Source: Occallatibacter riparius (lineage in GTDB: Bacteria; Acidobacteriota; Terriglobia; Terriglobales; Acidobacteriaceae). Taken from it: a DNA stretch of 64,000 nucleotides. Below, in pieces: positions 1 through 7,614 of the stretch (the stretch's first letter is position 1; each line of letters begins with the position of its first letter). The DNA is taken from NCBI RefSeq assembly GCF_025264625.1, contig NZ_CP093313.1:682001-746000 (forward strand). The letters run 5' to 3'. Made by a program: the position numbers and the translations under genes. The notes below the pieces were generated by a model, which searched no databases, was not told where the DNA came from, and was given only the letters and a program-made list of their open reading frames with translations.

Positions 1-1089
1 GGCGTTGCGGCGCTCGTCGGAGATTTCCTCGTCGCGGCCCGTGAAGCTGACGGGCTGGAAGGAGAGGAAGCTGATCTTCTTGGGGTTATCGAGCGCGAAG
101 TTGATGATGCGGCCGACCTGCTCGTTGTTGATGCCGTTGATGATGGTCGTCACGGGGACGATTTCAACGCCGGCTTCATGCAGATTGTTGATGGCCTGGA
201 GCTTCACATCGAACAGGTTGCCGACCTTGCGGTGGCTGTTCGCGGCGTTGCCGATGCCGTCGAACTGAAGGTAGACGTAACGGAGACCGGCTTCAGCAGC
301 GGCGCGGCAGAGCTCCTTGGACTTGGCGAACTCGATGCCGTTGGAGGCGGCCTGAACCGAGTTGTAGCCGACCTTGCGCGAGTAGGCGACGGCGTCAAGG
401 AAGTAGGGGCTGAGGGTGGGCTCGCCGCCCGAGAACTGCACGCTCATCTGACGCCGGGGCTTCATGTTCACGGCGTTGTCGAGCATGGTCTTGATTTCGT
501 CCCAGGTGAGCTCGTGGACGAAGCCAACCTGGTTCGCGTCCATGAAGCAGGGGTCGCACATCATGTTGCAGCGGTTGGTGAGGTCGATGGTAAGGACCGA
601 ACCGCGGCCGTGCGTGACGGTGGAGGTGCCGTGGTTGTGGAGCTTGTCGCTGGTCTCGCCGTGAGCGCGGATGTCGCGGCCGGGGAAGGACTCTTCAAGG
701 TGCTTGAAGAAGGCCGGATCGATGGACATGACGTCTTCGAAGTGGCCGTGCTTGGGGCAGTCCTTGACCATGAGGATCTTGCCGTCGCGCTCGATGATCT
801 GGGCCTTGATTTCGCCGACCTTCTCATTGAGGAGGACTTCGTGGGGCAGCTTGCCATCGAGGATCTGCTGGCGGATCTCAGGGACGCACTTGGGGCAGAG
901 CGAGTCAGTCGTACGCGGCCAGCCCAACGGGGGCTTCTCTTTCTGATAGGACTTCAGCAGCGGCTTGTCGCTCCACTTGGGAGTGAAGGACGGGTTGGGG
1001 CTGATGCGGTTGACCCGTTCGAAGACGGACCAGGCGCCCTTTGCCGCGTAGACTGCGACCTTTTCTGCGTACTTCATCGCTTTGGCCAT
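1..1089 (-). CDS. Radical SAM protein, tetraether/membrane-spanning lipid synthase-like (partial)
   Basis: The 3' part lies beyond the window edge; 363 codons are visible. The ATG at 1089 is preceded by a good GGAGAT ribosome site. The radical SAM cluster motif CNMMCDPC lies near residue 173 and is followed by FSGGEP. An N-terminal Cys pair (LCPKC, near residue 63) and a later CPKHGH motif form a rubredoxin-like extension before the SAM barrel. This architecture (Cys-rich N-terminal module, CxxxCxxC, continuation LTWDEI) resembles the MJ0619/Tes/Mss group. Those enzymes join lipid chain ends to make membrane-spanning tetraether or diabolic-type lipids. Acidobacteria are known producers of iso-diabolic acid, so the role fits, but it is inferred from motif resemblance. 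A generic radical SAM methylase-like function is the alternative. Confidence 0.85.
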   Translation of the reverse strand, partial: MAKAMKYAEKVAVYAAKGAWSVFERVNRISPNPSFTPKWSDKPLLKSYQKEKPPLGWPRTTDSLCPKCVPEIRQQILDGKLPHEVLLNEKVGEIKAQIIERDGKILMVKDCPKHGHFEDVMSIDPAFFKHLEESFPGRDIRAHGETSDKLHNHGTSTVTHGRGSVLTIDLTNRCNMMCDPCFMDANQVGFVHELTWDEIKTMLDNAVNMKPRRQMSVQFSGGEPTLSPYFLDAVAYSRKVGYNSVQAASNGIEFAKSKELCRAAAEAGLRYVYLQFDGIGNAANSHRKVGNLFDVKLQAINNLHEAGVEIVPVTTIINGINNEQVGRIINFALDNPKKISFLSFQPVSFTGRDEEISDERRNA

Positions 1090-1507
1090 TTGTTGCGATC
1101 TCCTTCAAAGAATTGATTCCGGCGTCCGGTCACTGCGGGCGGCCACGGTGGCCGCTGAAAGTCGAGGTATCGGAAGAACCGCTCGGTCCGCCCCCATTCC
1201 CCCGCGTGGCGGAAAGGTGGAGGCAAGAATTCATTGCTAGGCTAGCCGCCCGGGCTCGTCAACCAAAGGGGGCTGCAGCGAATGGGGATATAGGGAGCTG
1301 AATGGCGAGATTGTGCAGGGAATGGGAAGGGCTTTTCGGCTGGTTCCTGTGGATTGCAAGTAGTTGCTGGTGTGAAACTTAGGTTCGCGGGCCGCCGAGA
1401 GGATTCAGGTTTGCCAGCCAGAGTTGATGGAATGGGGCTACAATTCATTTCTCCCCCGTTCCCGTTTCCTCGGGAACCCGATATCACTTCATCTTGCCGA
1501 GGTTGGC
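1090..1507. other. Intergenic region between divergent genes
   Basis: These 418 bases separate the leftward radical SAM gene from the rightward kelch gene and must hold both promoters. A TACAAT box at 1439-1444 could be a -10 element for the kelch gene, but no convincing -35 sits at the right distance. Short open frames here lack ribosome sites and protein-like composition. I see no RNA gene. Confidence 0.4.
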
Positions 1508-3550
1508 ATGAGGCAATCCTTGCTTAACCCGTTGCGCGTATGCGGCCGGTTGTGTTGCGCGCTGGTTGTGTGCGCCGTCTTTGCCGGCGCGGCGATGCAG
1601 GTTTCGGCGCAAGCGAATCAGTGGGTGTGGATGGGCGGAGGTTCTACGTATAACCCGGTACAGGGGGAGTTCGGGACCCAGGGGGTTCCTTCGGCGGCGC
1701 ATGTTCCGGATATCCGCGCGGGGGCGATTTCGTGGACGGATCGGAGCGGGAGTTTCTGGCTATTCGGGGGAGGCAACTACTCGACGCTGGGGCTGGCGAA
1801 TACTCACAACAACGATCTGTGGAAGTACGATCCTGCCACGAACCAGTGGACATGGATGAGCGGGAGCAACACGAACGCGCCCGGGGTTTACGGCGTGCAG
1901 GGGGTGGCGGCTGCGGATAATGCCCCGGGAAGCCGGGAGTCGGGCGCGGCGTGGACGGATGTGGATGGAAATCTCTGGCTCTACGGCGGCAGGGGATTCG
2001 ACGCGCAGGGGTTCATCGGCACGCTGGATGATTTGTGGAAGTTCGACGTGGCAAGAGGAGTGTGGACGTGGATGGGTGGCGACAGCCATCTTGCCGATAA
2101 CAGCAAACGGGCATGCTCGCAGCCGAGCTACGGAACACTCGGTGTGCCTTCGACGGCGAATACTCCCGGGGGGCGCATGCGGGGGGGGGCGTGGACCGGC
2201 GCGGACGGCACATTCTGGCTGTTCGGCGGCGGGGGATGCGACGGAATCCTGAATGATCTGTGGAAGTACGAGCCCACGAGCGGTATGTGGACATGGATGG
2301 GGGGCAGTGCAACGGCGAATGACACAGGGCGCTACGGGACGCTCGGCGCCGCCTCGTCGAGTAATGTGCCGGCCGCGCGCCTGAATGTCGCGAGCTGGAC
2401 GGATAAGCAGGGCCGTTTCTGGCTGTTTGGAGGCGACGGGGTGGGCGCCGATGGGTTGCGCGGCTATCTGAACGACCTGTGGGCGTACGACCCTGGAAAG
2501 CATGAGTGGACGTGGATGAGCGGGAGCAGTTCGGTGGGGACGGAGAACTGCTATCACCCCGGCCTGATGTGTGCGCGATCCGGGGTGTATGGAAAGCTGG
2601 GCCAGTTTGCAGCGGGAAATGTTCCGGGCGGACGCGAGGGGTCGATGGGAGCGGTGGACGCGTCAGGAGATCTGCTGCTGTTCGGAGGAAGGAACAACCC
2701 CAGCGAGGCCATCAACAAGATGAACGACCTGTGGGCGTTCAATATTGGCACACGGCAGTGGGCGTGGATCTCGGGCAGCAACGTGTTTGAGTGCGTGACG
2801 AAGGATGCCGGCGGCGCGTGCCAGCTCGGCGGGCAACGGGGCGTATACGGGACGCTCGGAGCTGGCGCCGCGATCACCATGCCGGGCAGCCGGGACTCAG
2901 GGTTGAGCTGGAGCGACAAGGACGGGAACTTCTGGATATTTGGCGGCGAGGCCGTGGACAAGAGCGGAGTCAACGCGCCGCTGAATGATCTCTGGGTCTA
3001 TCAGCAGCTGGCGCCGACTTTCACTCTGGCATCGGACTCGAATGCTCTTACGATCAGCGCGGGAGGCCACGGGACGGTGGCGCTGACGATCACCCCTAAG
3101 AATGGGTTTGCAGCGGCGGTGACTTTCTCCTGCGCGGGGCTGCCAGCGGGAACAACGTGCAGCTTCGCTCCGTCGAGTGTGACGCCCGCGGGCAGCGCGG
3201 TGAAGACGCAGCTCACGATCACTTCAAGCGCATCGGCTGCTGCGAGCGCGCAGGCTGCGAACCACGGGCATGTGGTGCGGCCATTGCTTCCGCTAGTGGC
3301 GCTGGGACTGGTGGGATTCTTCTGGCTTGGCGGGCGGAGGCGCGGTCGGCTGTGGCTGCAGGCGGTGCTGCTGTTGGGGCTGCTGGCGAGCGTGACGGCG
3401 TGTGGCAGCGGCGCCACGGCGAAGAGTTCTGGGCCGACGCCGCCTCCGCAGCCTCCGCCGACGCAGCCCACGGTTGCCACGGTCACGATTACGGCTGCTT
3501 CGGGATCGCTGAATCAGGCGACTACGCTGACGCTGACTGTGACGCACTGA
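1508..3550 (+). CDS. Exported six-bladed kelch propeller with Ig-like domain and C-terminal membrane hairpin
   Basis: 680 residues from the ATG at 1508, chosen because GAGG lies just upstream and a signal peptide (MRQSLL to VSAQA) starts there; an in-frame ATG at 1424 would add 28 unlikely residues. Six kelch-type repeats of about 65-80 residues follow, each with a WTDxxGxFWLFGG core and a NDLWKY...WTWMSG strand. An Ig-like domain spans roughly residues 500-575. Two hydrophobic segments flank an arginine-rich turn (GGRRRGR), the second ending in SVTACG, then a Pro-rich linker and a final beta-like stretch. Probably a cell-envelope or surface protein; partner unknown. It is paralogous to the next gene. 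A tandem 13-bp repeat overlaps its stop codon. Confidence 0.9.
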   Translation: MRQSLLNPLRVCGRLCCALVVCAVFAGAAMQVSAQANQWVWMGGGSTYNPVQGEFGTQGVPSAAHVPDIRAGAISWTDRSGSFWLFGGGNYSTLGLANTHNNDLWKYDPATNQWTWMSGSNTNAPGVYGVQGVAAADNAPGSRESGAAWTDVDGNLWLYGGRGFDAQGFIGTLDDLWKFDVARGVWTWMGGDSHLADNSKRACSQPSYGTLGVPSTANTPGGRMRGGAWTGADGTFWLFGGGGCDGILNDLWKYEPTSGMWTWMGGSATANDTGRYGTLGAASSSNVPAARLNVASWTDKQGRFWLFGGDGVGADGLRGYLNDLWAYDPGKHEWTWMSGSSSVGTENCYHPGLMCARSGVYGKLGQFAAGNVPGGREGSMGAVDASGDLLLFGGRNNPSEAINKMNDLWAFNIGTRQWAWISGSNVFECVTKDAGGACQLGGQRGVYGTLGAGAAITMPGSRDSGLSWSDKDGNFWIFGGEAVDKSGVNAPLNDLWVYQQLAPTFTLASDSNALTISAGGHGTVALTITPKNGFAAAVTFSCAGLPAGTTCSFAPSSVTPAGSAVKTQLTITSSASAAASAQAANHGHVVRPLLPLVALGLVGFFWLGGRRRGRLWLQAVLLLGLLASVTACGSGATAKSSGPTPPPQPPPTQPTVATVTITAASGSLNQATTLTLTVTH

Positions 3551-3566
3551 CGTGACGCACTGACGT
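3541..3566. repeat. Tandem 13-bp direct repeat
   Basis: The unit GACGCACTGACGT occurs twice in exact tandem and includes the stop codon of the first kelch gene. It lies seven bases before a yceH-derived fragment, so it may mark a recombination junction. Confidence 0.8.
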
Positions 3567-3572
3567 GTTCTT

Positions 3573-3617
3573 TGATGAATACCTGTAATCAGAGGTCGAA
3601 CCGCGAGCCGGTGATCA
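3573..3617 (+). pseudogene. yceH gene fragment
   Basis: This segment matches 6478-6521 inside the intact yceH gene at 40 of 44 positions, including 22 consecutive identical bases. Read in the same frame it encodes LMNTCNQRSNREPV, against LMNACNQRSNREPV in yceH. Outside it the similarity stops abruptly on both sides. It has no start codon of its own and cannot encode a working protein. It looks like the remnant of a former yceH copy that once followed the first kelch gene. Confidence 0.8.
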
Positions 3618-3822
3618 TCCTTAAACGGCTTCCCATACAACGGCGCGGTTATGCCGTATAGTCATTTCATCCATACATCGCCTTGCAGACAGTTGCTGCT
3701 GACTGACTGTCAGGGAACTGCGTCACGTGTGAGGCTTCGAATCCTTGCTCTGGGCAGCTCATCGGTTTGGGTTGCGGAAGACGGGAATCGGCCGAATCAC
3801 GGACCCAAAAAGGGTTCTCAAT

Positions 3823-6279
3823 ATGCTGCGCCGCTTCCGGATTATTTTCGCTCTGCTCTTGCTTTCAGTCATCATTGCGCCAGCGATGAGTGCCTCGACC
3901 GGCTCCGGCGACTGGGTATGGCAGAAAGGCAGCAATGAGTTCAACATCAATCCTGTGTTTGGAACCCTGCGGGTTTCCTCCCCCGCGGCTAATCCTGGGA
4001 GCCGCTCCGGAATGGCCTCCTGGACCGATAACTCGGGAAACCTCTGGATTTTCGGCGGCGGCGTGGGCTACAGCGACGTGTGGGAGTTCAATTCGAGCAC
4101 GATGGAATGGGCGTGGATGGCCGGGCCGAACACCCCCTCTCAGGCAGCCGTTTATGGCACCCTCGGTGTCGCGGCCCCAGCCAACGTGCCCGGCCTCAGG
4201 AGCGGTTCTGCCACATGGAAAGACAAGGACGGCAATTTCTGGTTATTCGGGGGCGAAGGCCAGGATTCGGCTGGAAACTACGGATATCTGAACGATCTCT
4301 GGAAGTTCGATACCACTACTTTTGAATGGACCTGGATGGGCGGCTCCAACGTTCTTCCCACCTGCCCGTCCACGAACAGTTGCGGGCCTCCGGGCGTTTA
4401 CGGCACGCTTGGCACTAGCTCGGCGAGCAACGTTCCCGGAGGGCGTTCCGATGCGCTGGGCTGGACCGATGCTAGCGGCAATTTCTGGATGTTCGGCGGC
4501 CGCATCTACATTGTCTATCTCAACGGCTGGGGAGGGTACGAAAACGACCTCTGGAAGTACAGCCCTTCCACCCATGAATGGACATGGATGGGCGGTAACA
4601 GCTCTTTGCCATCTGACTGCACGTTGAACGACAGTTGCGGTTATGCAGGCATCTACGGCACCCTGCTCACTCCATCCAGTTCAAATCTTCCGGGCGCGCG
4701 TGAGGAGTCCACCGTCTGGACCGATTCAAACGGCAACTTCTGGCTCTTTGGCGGTTTCGGCTATGGCTCAAACCACATCAGAGGCGAACTGAATGATCTC
4801 TGGAAATTTGCTCCCTCCACCGGCGAATGGGAATGGGTGAGCGGAAGCGACACTATAGGCACGCGAACCTACGGCGGTCAGGCCGGTGTCTATGGAACGA
4901 AGGGGGTTTCTTCTTCCGCCAACCATCCAGGAGGACGCAACTCCGCAGCCGGTTGGATGGATCAGGACGATAACCTCTGGCTCTTTGGCGGATATGGATT
5001 CGGCTCGACCAATGCGGACTGGGCTTTCAGCAGTGGTTTCCTGAATGATCTGTGGAGGTTCAATCCGGCTACCGACGAATGGACCTGGATGACCGGCAGC
5101 GATCTGATTGGCGGCCTTGCTTCGTTCGGCACCCTCGGCGTCGGGTCGTCCAATGATCCGGGGAACCGCATTGGGGTTGCCGCCTGGTCCGGCCCATCCG
5201 GGAATCTCTGGTTCTTCGGTGGCTCGTACAGGATCGACAACTATCAATCCGGTGCCATGAGCGACGTCTGGGAGTATCTGATCGACGGCGCGGATCGCGC
5301 TGCTCCTCCCACGTTCTCGCCGCCCGCAGGTACCTACACAAGCGCGTTGTCAGTCAAGTTGAGGTCCGTGACGCCCGGCGTGACTATTTACTACACCACC
5401 GACGGTTCAACTCCCACGGTCAGCGCGACTGTTTACAACGGCCCCATCACCGTAACGCAGTCGCAGACGATCTCCGCCATTGCTGCCGGCTCGGGTTATT
5501 TGCAATCTTCTGCCGTCTCCGCCAGCTACGTGATCAACCTGCCGGTCGCCGCAACTCCGACCTTCTCCGTGCCAACGGGAACCTACACATCGGCGCAGAC
5601 CGTGACCATCAGCGACGTGACTCCCGGCGCGACTGTGTACTACACAACCGACGGATCCGCTCCGGGGACCAACTCTGCGCGATACACCAACCCGGTCTCG
5701 GTCTCCCAAACGGAGACGCTCAAGGCGATCGCCACTGCCAGCGGCTACGCACCCAGCCTCACTGCCTCCGCCACTTACACAATCAGTGCAGCCAGTGCGC
5801 CGCCGAGCTTCACCTTCTCTGCATCACCCTCTACGATCACCGTGATGTCCGGCGGGACGGGAACGACGACGCTGACAGTGACTCCGCAAAATGGATTCAG
5901 TTCCGCTGTCAGCTTCAGTTGCTCGGGCTTGCCTTCCGGGACAGCGTGCACCTTCAGTCCCGGCACAATCAAGCCATCAGGCGCTCCGGTCACATCACAA
6001 CTCGGCATTGCTGCGCGCGCGGTCGCGTCGAATGGGCCCATGGAACGAACACCCTTGCTACCCGGCGCAGCCGTCGCAGGGGCCGGAGCGCTTCTCTTCT
6101 GGAGAAAGCGCCGCCCATGCACGTTCTGGATTCCCGCGCTGCTGCTGTCGTTTGGCTTGGTGCTGCTTACGGCGTGCAGCAGCTTCACAGTGAAATCGAG
6201 GACAACCACGGTTACCGTCAGTGCCAAAGCGGGAAGACTGCAGCAGACGGCTCAAGTCACTCTTACTGTCAATCCTTGA
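3823..6279 (+). CDS. Exported kelch propeller with two chitobiase-C-like domains, Ig-like domain and membrane hairpin
   Basis: 818 residues from the ATG at 3823, preceded by AAGGG and starting a signal peptide (MLRRFRIIF to PAMSAS). Six kelch-type repeats occupy about residues 30-490. Two CHB_HEX_C_1-like beta modules follow (about 493-570 and 575-650), each with the GxTIYYTTDGS type core, then an Ig-like domain (about 658-730). The C-terminus repeats the layout of the upstream kelch protein: hydrophobic segment, basic turn (FWRKRRP), second hydrophobic segment ending LLTACSS, and a terminal beta-like stretch. Codon choice is richer in ACC, CTC and TCC than in the first kelch gene, so the two are not a recent identical duplication. 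Likely anchored in the envelope; carbohydrate binding by the chitobiase-like modules is speculative. Confidence 0.9.
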   Translation: MLRRFRIIFALLLLSVIIAPAMSASTGSGDWVWQKGSNEFNINPVFGTLRVSSPAANPGSRSGMASWTDNSGNLWIFGGGVGYSDVWEFNSSTMEWAWMAGPNTPSQAAVYGTLGVAAPANVPGLRSGSATWKDKDGNFWLFGGEGQDSAGNYGYLNDLWKFDTTTFEWTWMGGSNVLPTCPSTNSCGPPGVYGTLGTSSASNVPGGRSDALGWTDASGNFWMFGGRIYIVYLNGWGGYENDLWKYSPSTHEWTWMGGNSSLPSDCTLNDSCGYAGIYGTLLTPSSSNLPGAREESTVWTDSNGNFWLFGGFGYGSNHIRGELNDLWKFAPSTGEWEWVSGSDTIGTRTYGGQAGVYGTKGVSSSANHPGGRNSAAGWMDQDDNLWLFGGYGFGSTNADWAFSSGFLNDLWRFNPATDEWTWMTGSDLIGGLASFGTLGVGSSNDPGNRIGVAAWSGPSGNLWFFGGSYRIDNYQSGAMSDVWEYLIDGADRAAPPTFSPPAGTYTSALSVKLRSVTPGVTIYYTTDGSTPTVSATVYNGPITVTQSQTISAIAAGSGYLQSSAVSASYVINLPVAATPTFSVPTGTYTSAQTVTISDVTPGATVYYTTDGSAPGTNSARYTNPVSVSQTETLKAIATASGYAPSLTASATYTISAASAPPSFTFSASPSTITVMSGGTGTTTLTVTPQNGFSSAVSFSCSGLPSGTACTFSPGTIKPSGAPVTSQLGIAARAVASNGPMERTPLLPGAAVAGAGALLFWRKRRPCTFWIPALLLSFGLVLLTACSSFTVKSRTTTVTVSAKAGRLQQTAQVTLTVNP

Positions 6280-6369
6280 CGGCTTAGGCGGCTGTCGATT
6301 CGTCGCCTGTCGAGCTCGTGGTGCTCATCGATCCTCGCGAAGACGAGGCAAGACGTAGAGAATGGTCTC

Positions 6370-7026
6370 ATGCCGAATGAGCCGTTTGTTCTGACCGCTG
6401 CGCAGGCCCGGGTGCTCGGGTCGCTCGTCGAAAAGGAAGTGACCACGCCGGATTACTATCCGCTGAGCCTGAATGCGTTGATGAATGCGTGCAATCAGCG
6501 GTCGAACCGCGAGCCGGTGATGGACCTAGATGAGGATGCTGTGCGGCAGGCGCTGCATGGGTTGGAGGATCTGCGGCTGGCGGGACGGGCGCGCGGGGCG
6601 GACAGCCGCGTGACTAAATATGAGCACTGGCTGGGCGAGGCCTTCAACTTTTCGCGTGCGGAGACGGCATTGATGTGCGTGCTGCTGCTGAGGGGGCCGC
6701 AAACGCCGGGCGAGCTGCGCGGGCGGACGGAGCGGTTGCATCGATTCGAAGAGATCAGCGATGTGGTTGCGGGCCTCGAGAAGCTGATGCAGCGCGAGCC
6801 GGCGCTGGTGGCAGTGCTGCCGCGGCAGGCGGGGTCGCGGGAGGCTCGGTATGCGCAGTTGCTGTCGGGGGCGGTTTCGGGGACGGCGGGGTCTGTGGGG
6901 CCTGAGGTGAGCGTGGTTTCCAGCCCGGAGCACGACGAGCGGATAGCGCAGTTGGAGGCTTCGGTGGAGGAGTTGCGCAAAGAAGTCGCGGAGTTGCGGA
7001 AGAAGATTGAGGATTTGTTTGGGTAG
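6370..7026 (+). CDS. yceH: YceH family protein (DUF480)
   Basis: 218 residues. The N-terminal 170 residues form the DUF480 region of paired winged-helix-like domains, with the conserved LTxxQxRVLGxLxEKE start and the NALMNACNQRSNREP segment. The last 40 residues (HDERIAQLEASVEELRKEV onward) form a heptad-patterned coiled coil. The family is widespread, presumed to bind DNA or protein partners, and has no settled function. The gene follows the second kelch gene after 90 bases. A diverged 45-bp fragment of it lies at 3573. Confidence 0.9.
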   Translation: MPNEPFVLTAAQARVLGSLVEKEVTTPDYYPLSLNALMNACNQRSNREPVMDLDEDAVRQALHGLEDLRLAGRARGADSRVTKYEHWLGEAFNFSRAETALMCVLLLRGPQTPGELRGRTERLHRFEEISDVVAGLEKLMQREPALVAVLPRQAGSREARYAQLLSGAVSGTAGSVGPEVSVVSSPEHDERIAQLEASVEELRKEVAELRKKIEDLFG

Positions 7027-7032
7027 ATAAAG

Positions 7033-7059
7033 TCACGCCGGCCCTACGGGACGGCGTGA
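7033..7059. terminator. Hairpin after yceH
   Basis: An 8-bp perfect stem (TCACGCCG / CGGCGTGA) with an 11-base loop starts 7 bases after the yceH stop. No strong T tract follows, so factor-independent termination is uncertain. Confidence 0.5.
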
Positions 7060-7120
7060 ATCTAATGCGAACCCTGACCCAGGACGTCGCGCTGCGCGCT
7101 CCGGCCTGGGCTATTCTCGT

Positions 7121-7139
7121 TTCCTCCCTACGGGAGGAA
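7121..7139. terminator. Hairpin after ndk
   Basis: A perfect 8-bp stem (TTCCTCCC / GGGAGGAA) with a 3-base loop lies 17 bases past the leftward ndk stop. There is no T run, so this is a possible terminator or mRNA 3' end stabiliser between convergent genes. Confidence 0.45.
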
Positions 7140-7156
7140 GTGACCAGATCCTCTGT

Positions 7157-7573
7157 TTAGACGAGTTCGTAGCCGGCGAACCAGTAGCCGATTTCGAAGG
7201 CGGCGGTTTCCTCGGCGTCGGAGCCGTGGATGGCGTTCTGCTCGATGTCGGTGGCGAACTTCTTGCGGATGGTGCCTTCTTCGGCGTTGGCCGGGTTGGT
7301 TGCGCCCATGAGCTTGCGAAGGTCGGCGATTGCATTGTCCTTCTCAAGAACCATGAGGACGATGGGGCCAGAAGACATGAATTTGGTGAGGCCTTCAAAG
7401 AAGGGGCGCTCCTTGTGGACAGCGTAGAAGCCCTTGGCCTGGTCCTGGGAGATGGACTGCTTTTTGATGGATACGATTTTGAAACCGGCCTTCTCGATCT
7501 CGGCGAGGATGGCTCCGGTGTGTCCGTTGCGGACCGCGTCGGGCTTGACGATGCTGAATGTGCGCTGCGCCAC
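7157..7573 (-). CDS. ndk: Nucleoside diphosphate kinase
   Basis: 138 residues, the normal family length. It transfers the gamma phosphate of ATP to NDPs through a phosphohistidine in the cytosol. The protein opens with the conserved [11 protein letters not shown] strand. The active-site histidine is in NAIHGSD near residue 117, and the nucleotide-binding RKLMGATNP and GTIRKKFA motifs are present. It lies 41 bases downstream of the exported glycosidase gene on the same strand, with no functional link apparent. Confidence 0.97.
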   Translation of the reverse strand: MAQRTFSIVKPDAVRNGHTGAILAEIEKAGFKIVSIKKQSISQDQAKGFYAVHKERPFFEGLTKFMSSGPIVLMVLEKDNAIADLRKLMGATNPANAEEGTIRKKFATDIEQNAIHGSDAEETAAFEIGYWFAGYELV

Positions 7574-7614
7574 TCTGTCTTGCTCCTATGGGGAAAATTC
7601 CCTGCTCCTCGATT

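Noticed and set aside
178..1116. 312-codon rightward frame at the left end
   Set aside because: Antisense shadow of the radical SAM gene, which has real motifs and a good ribosome site.
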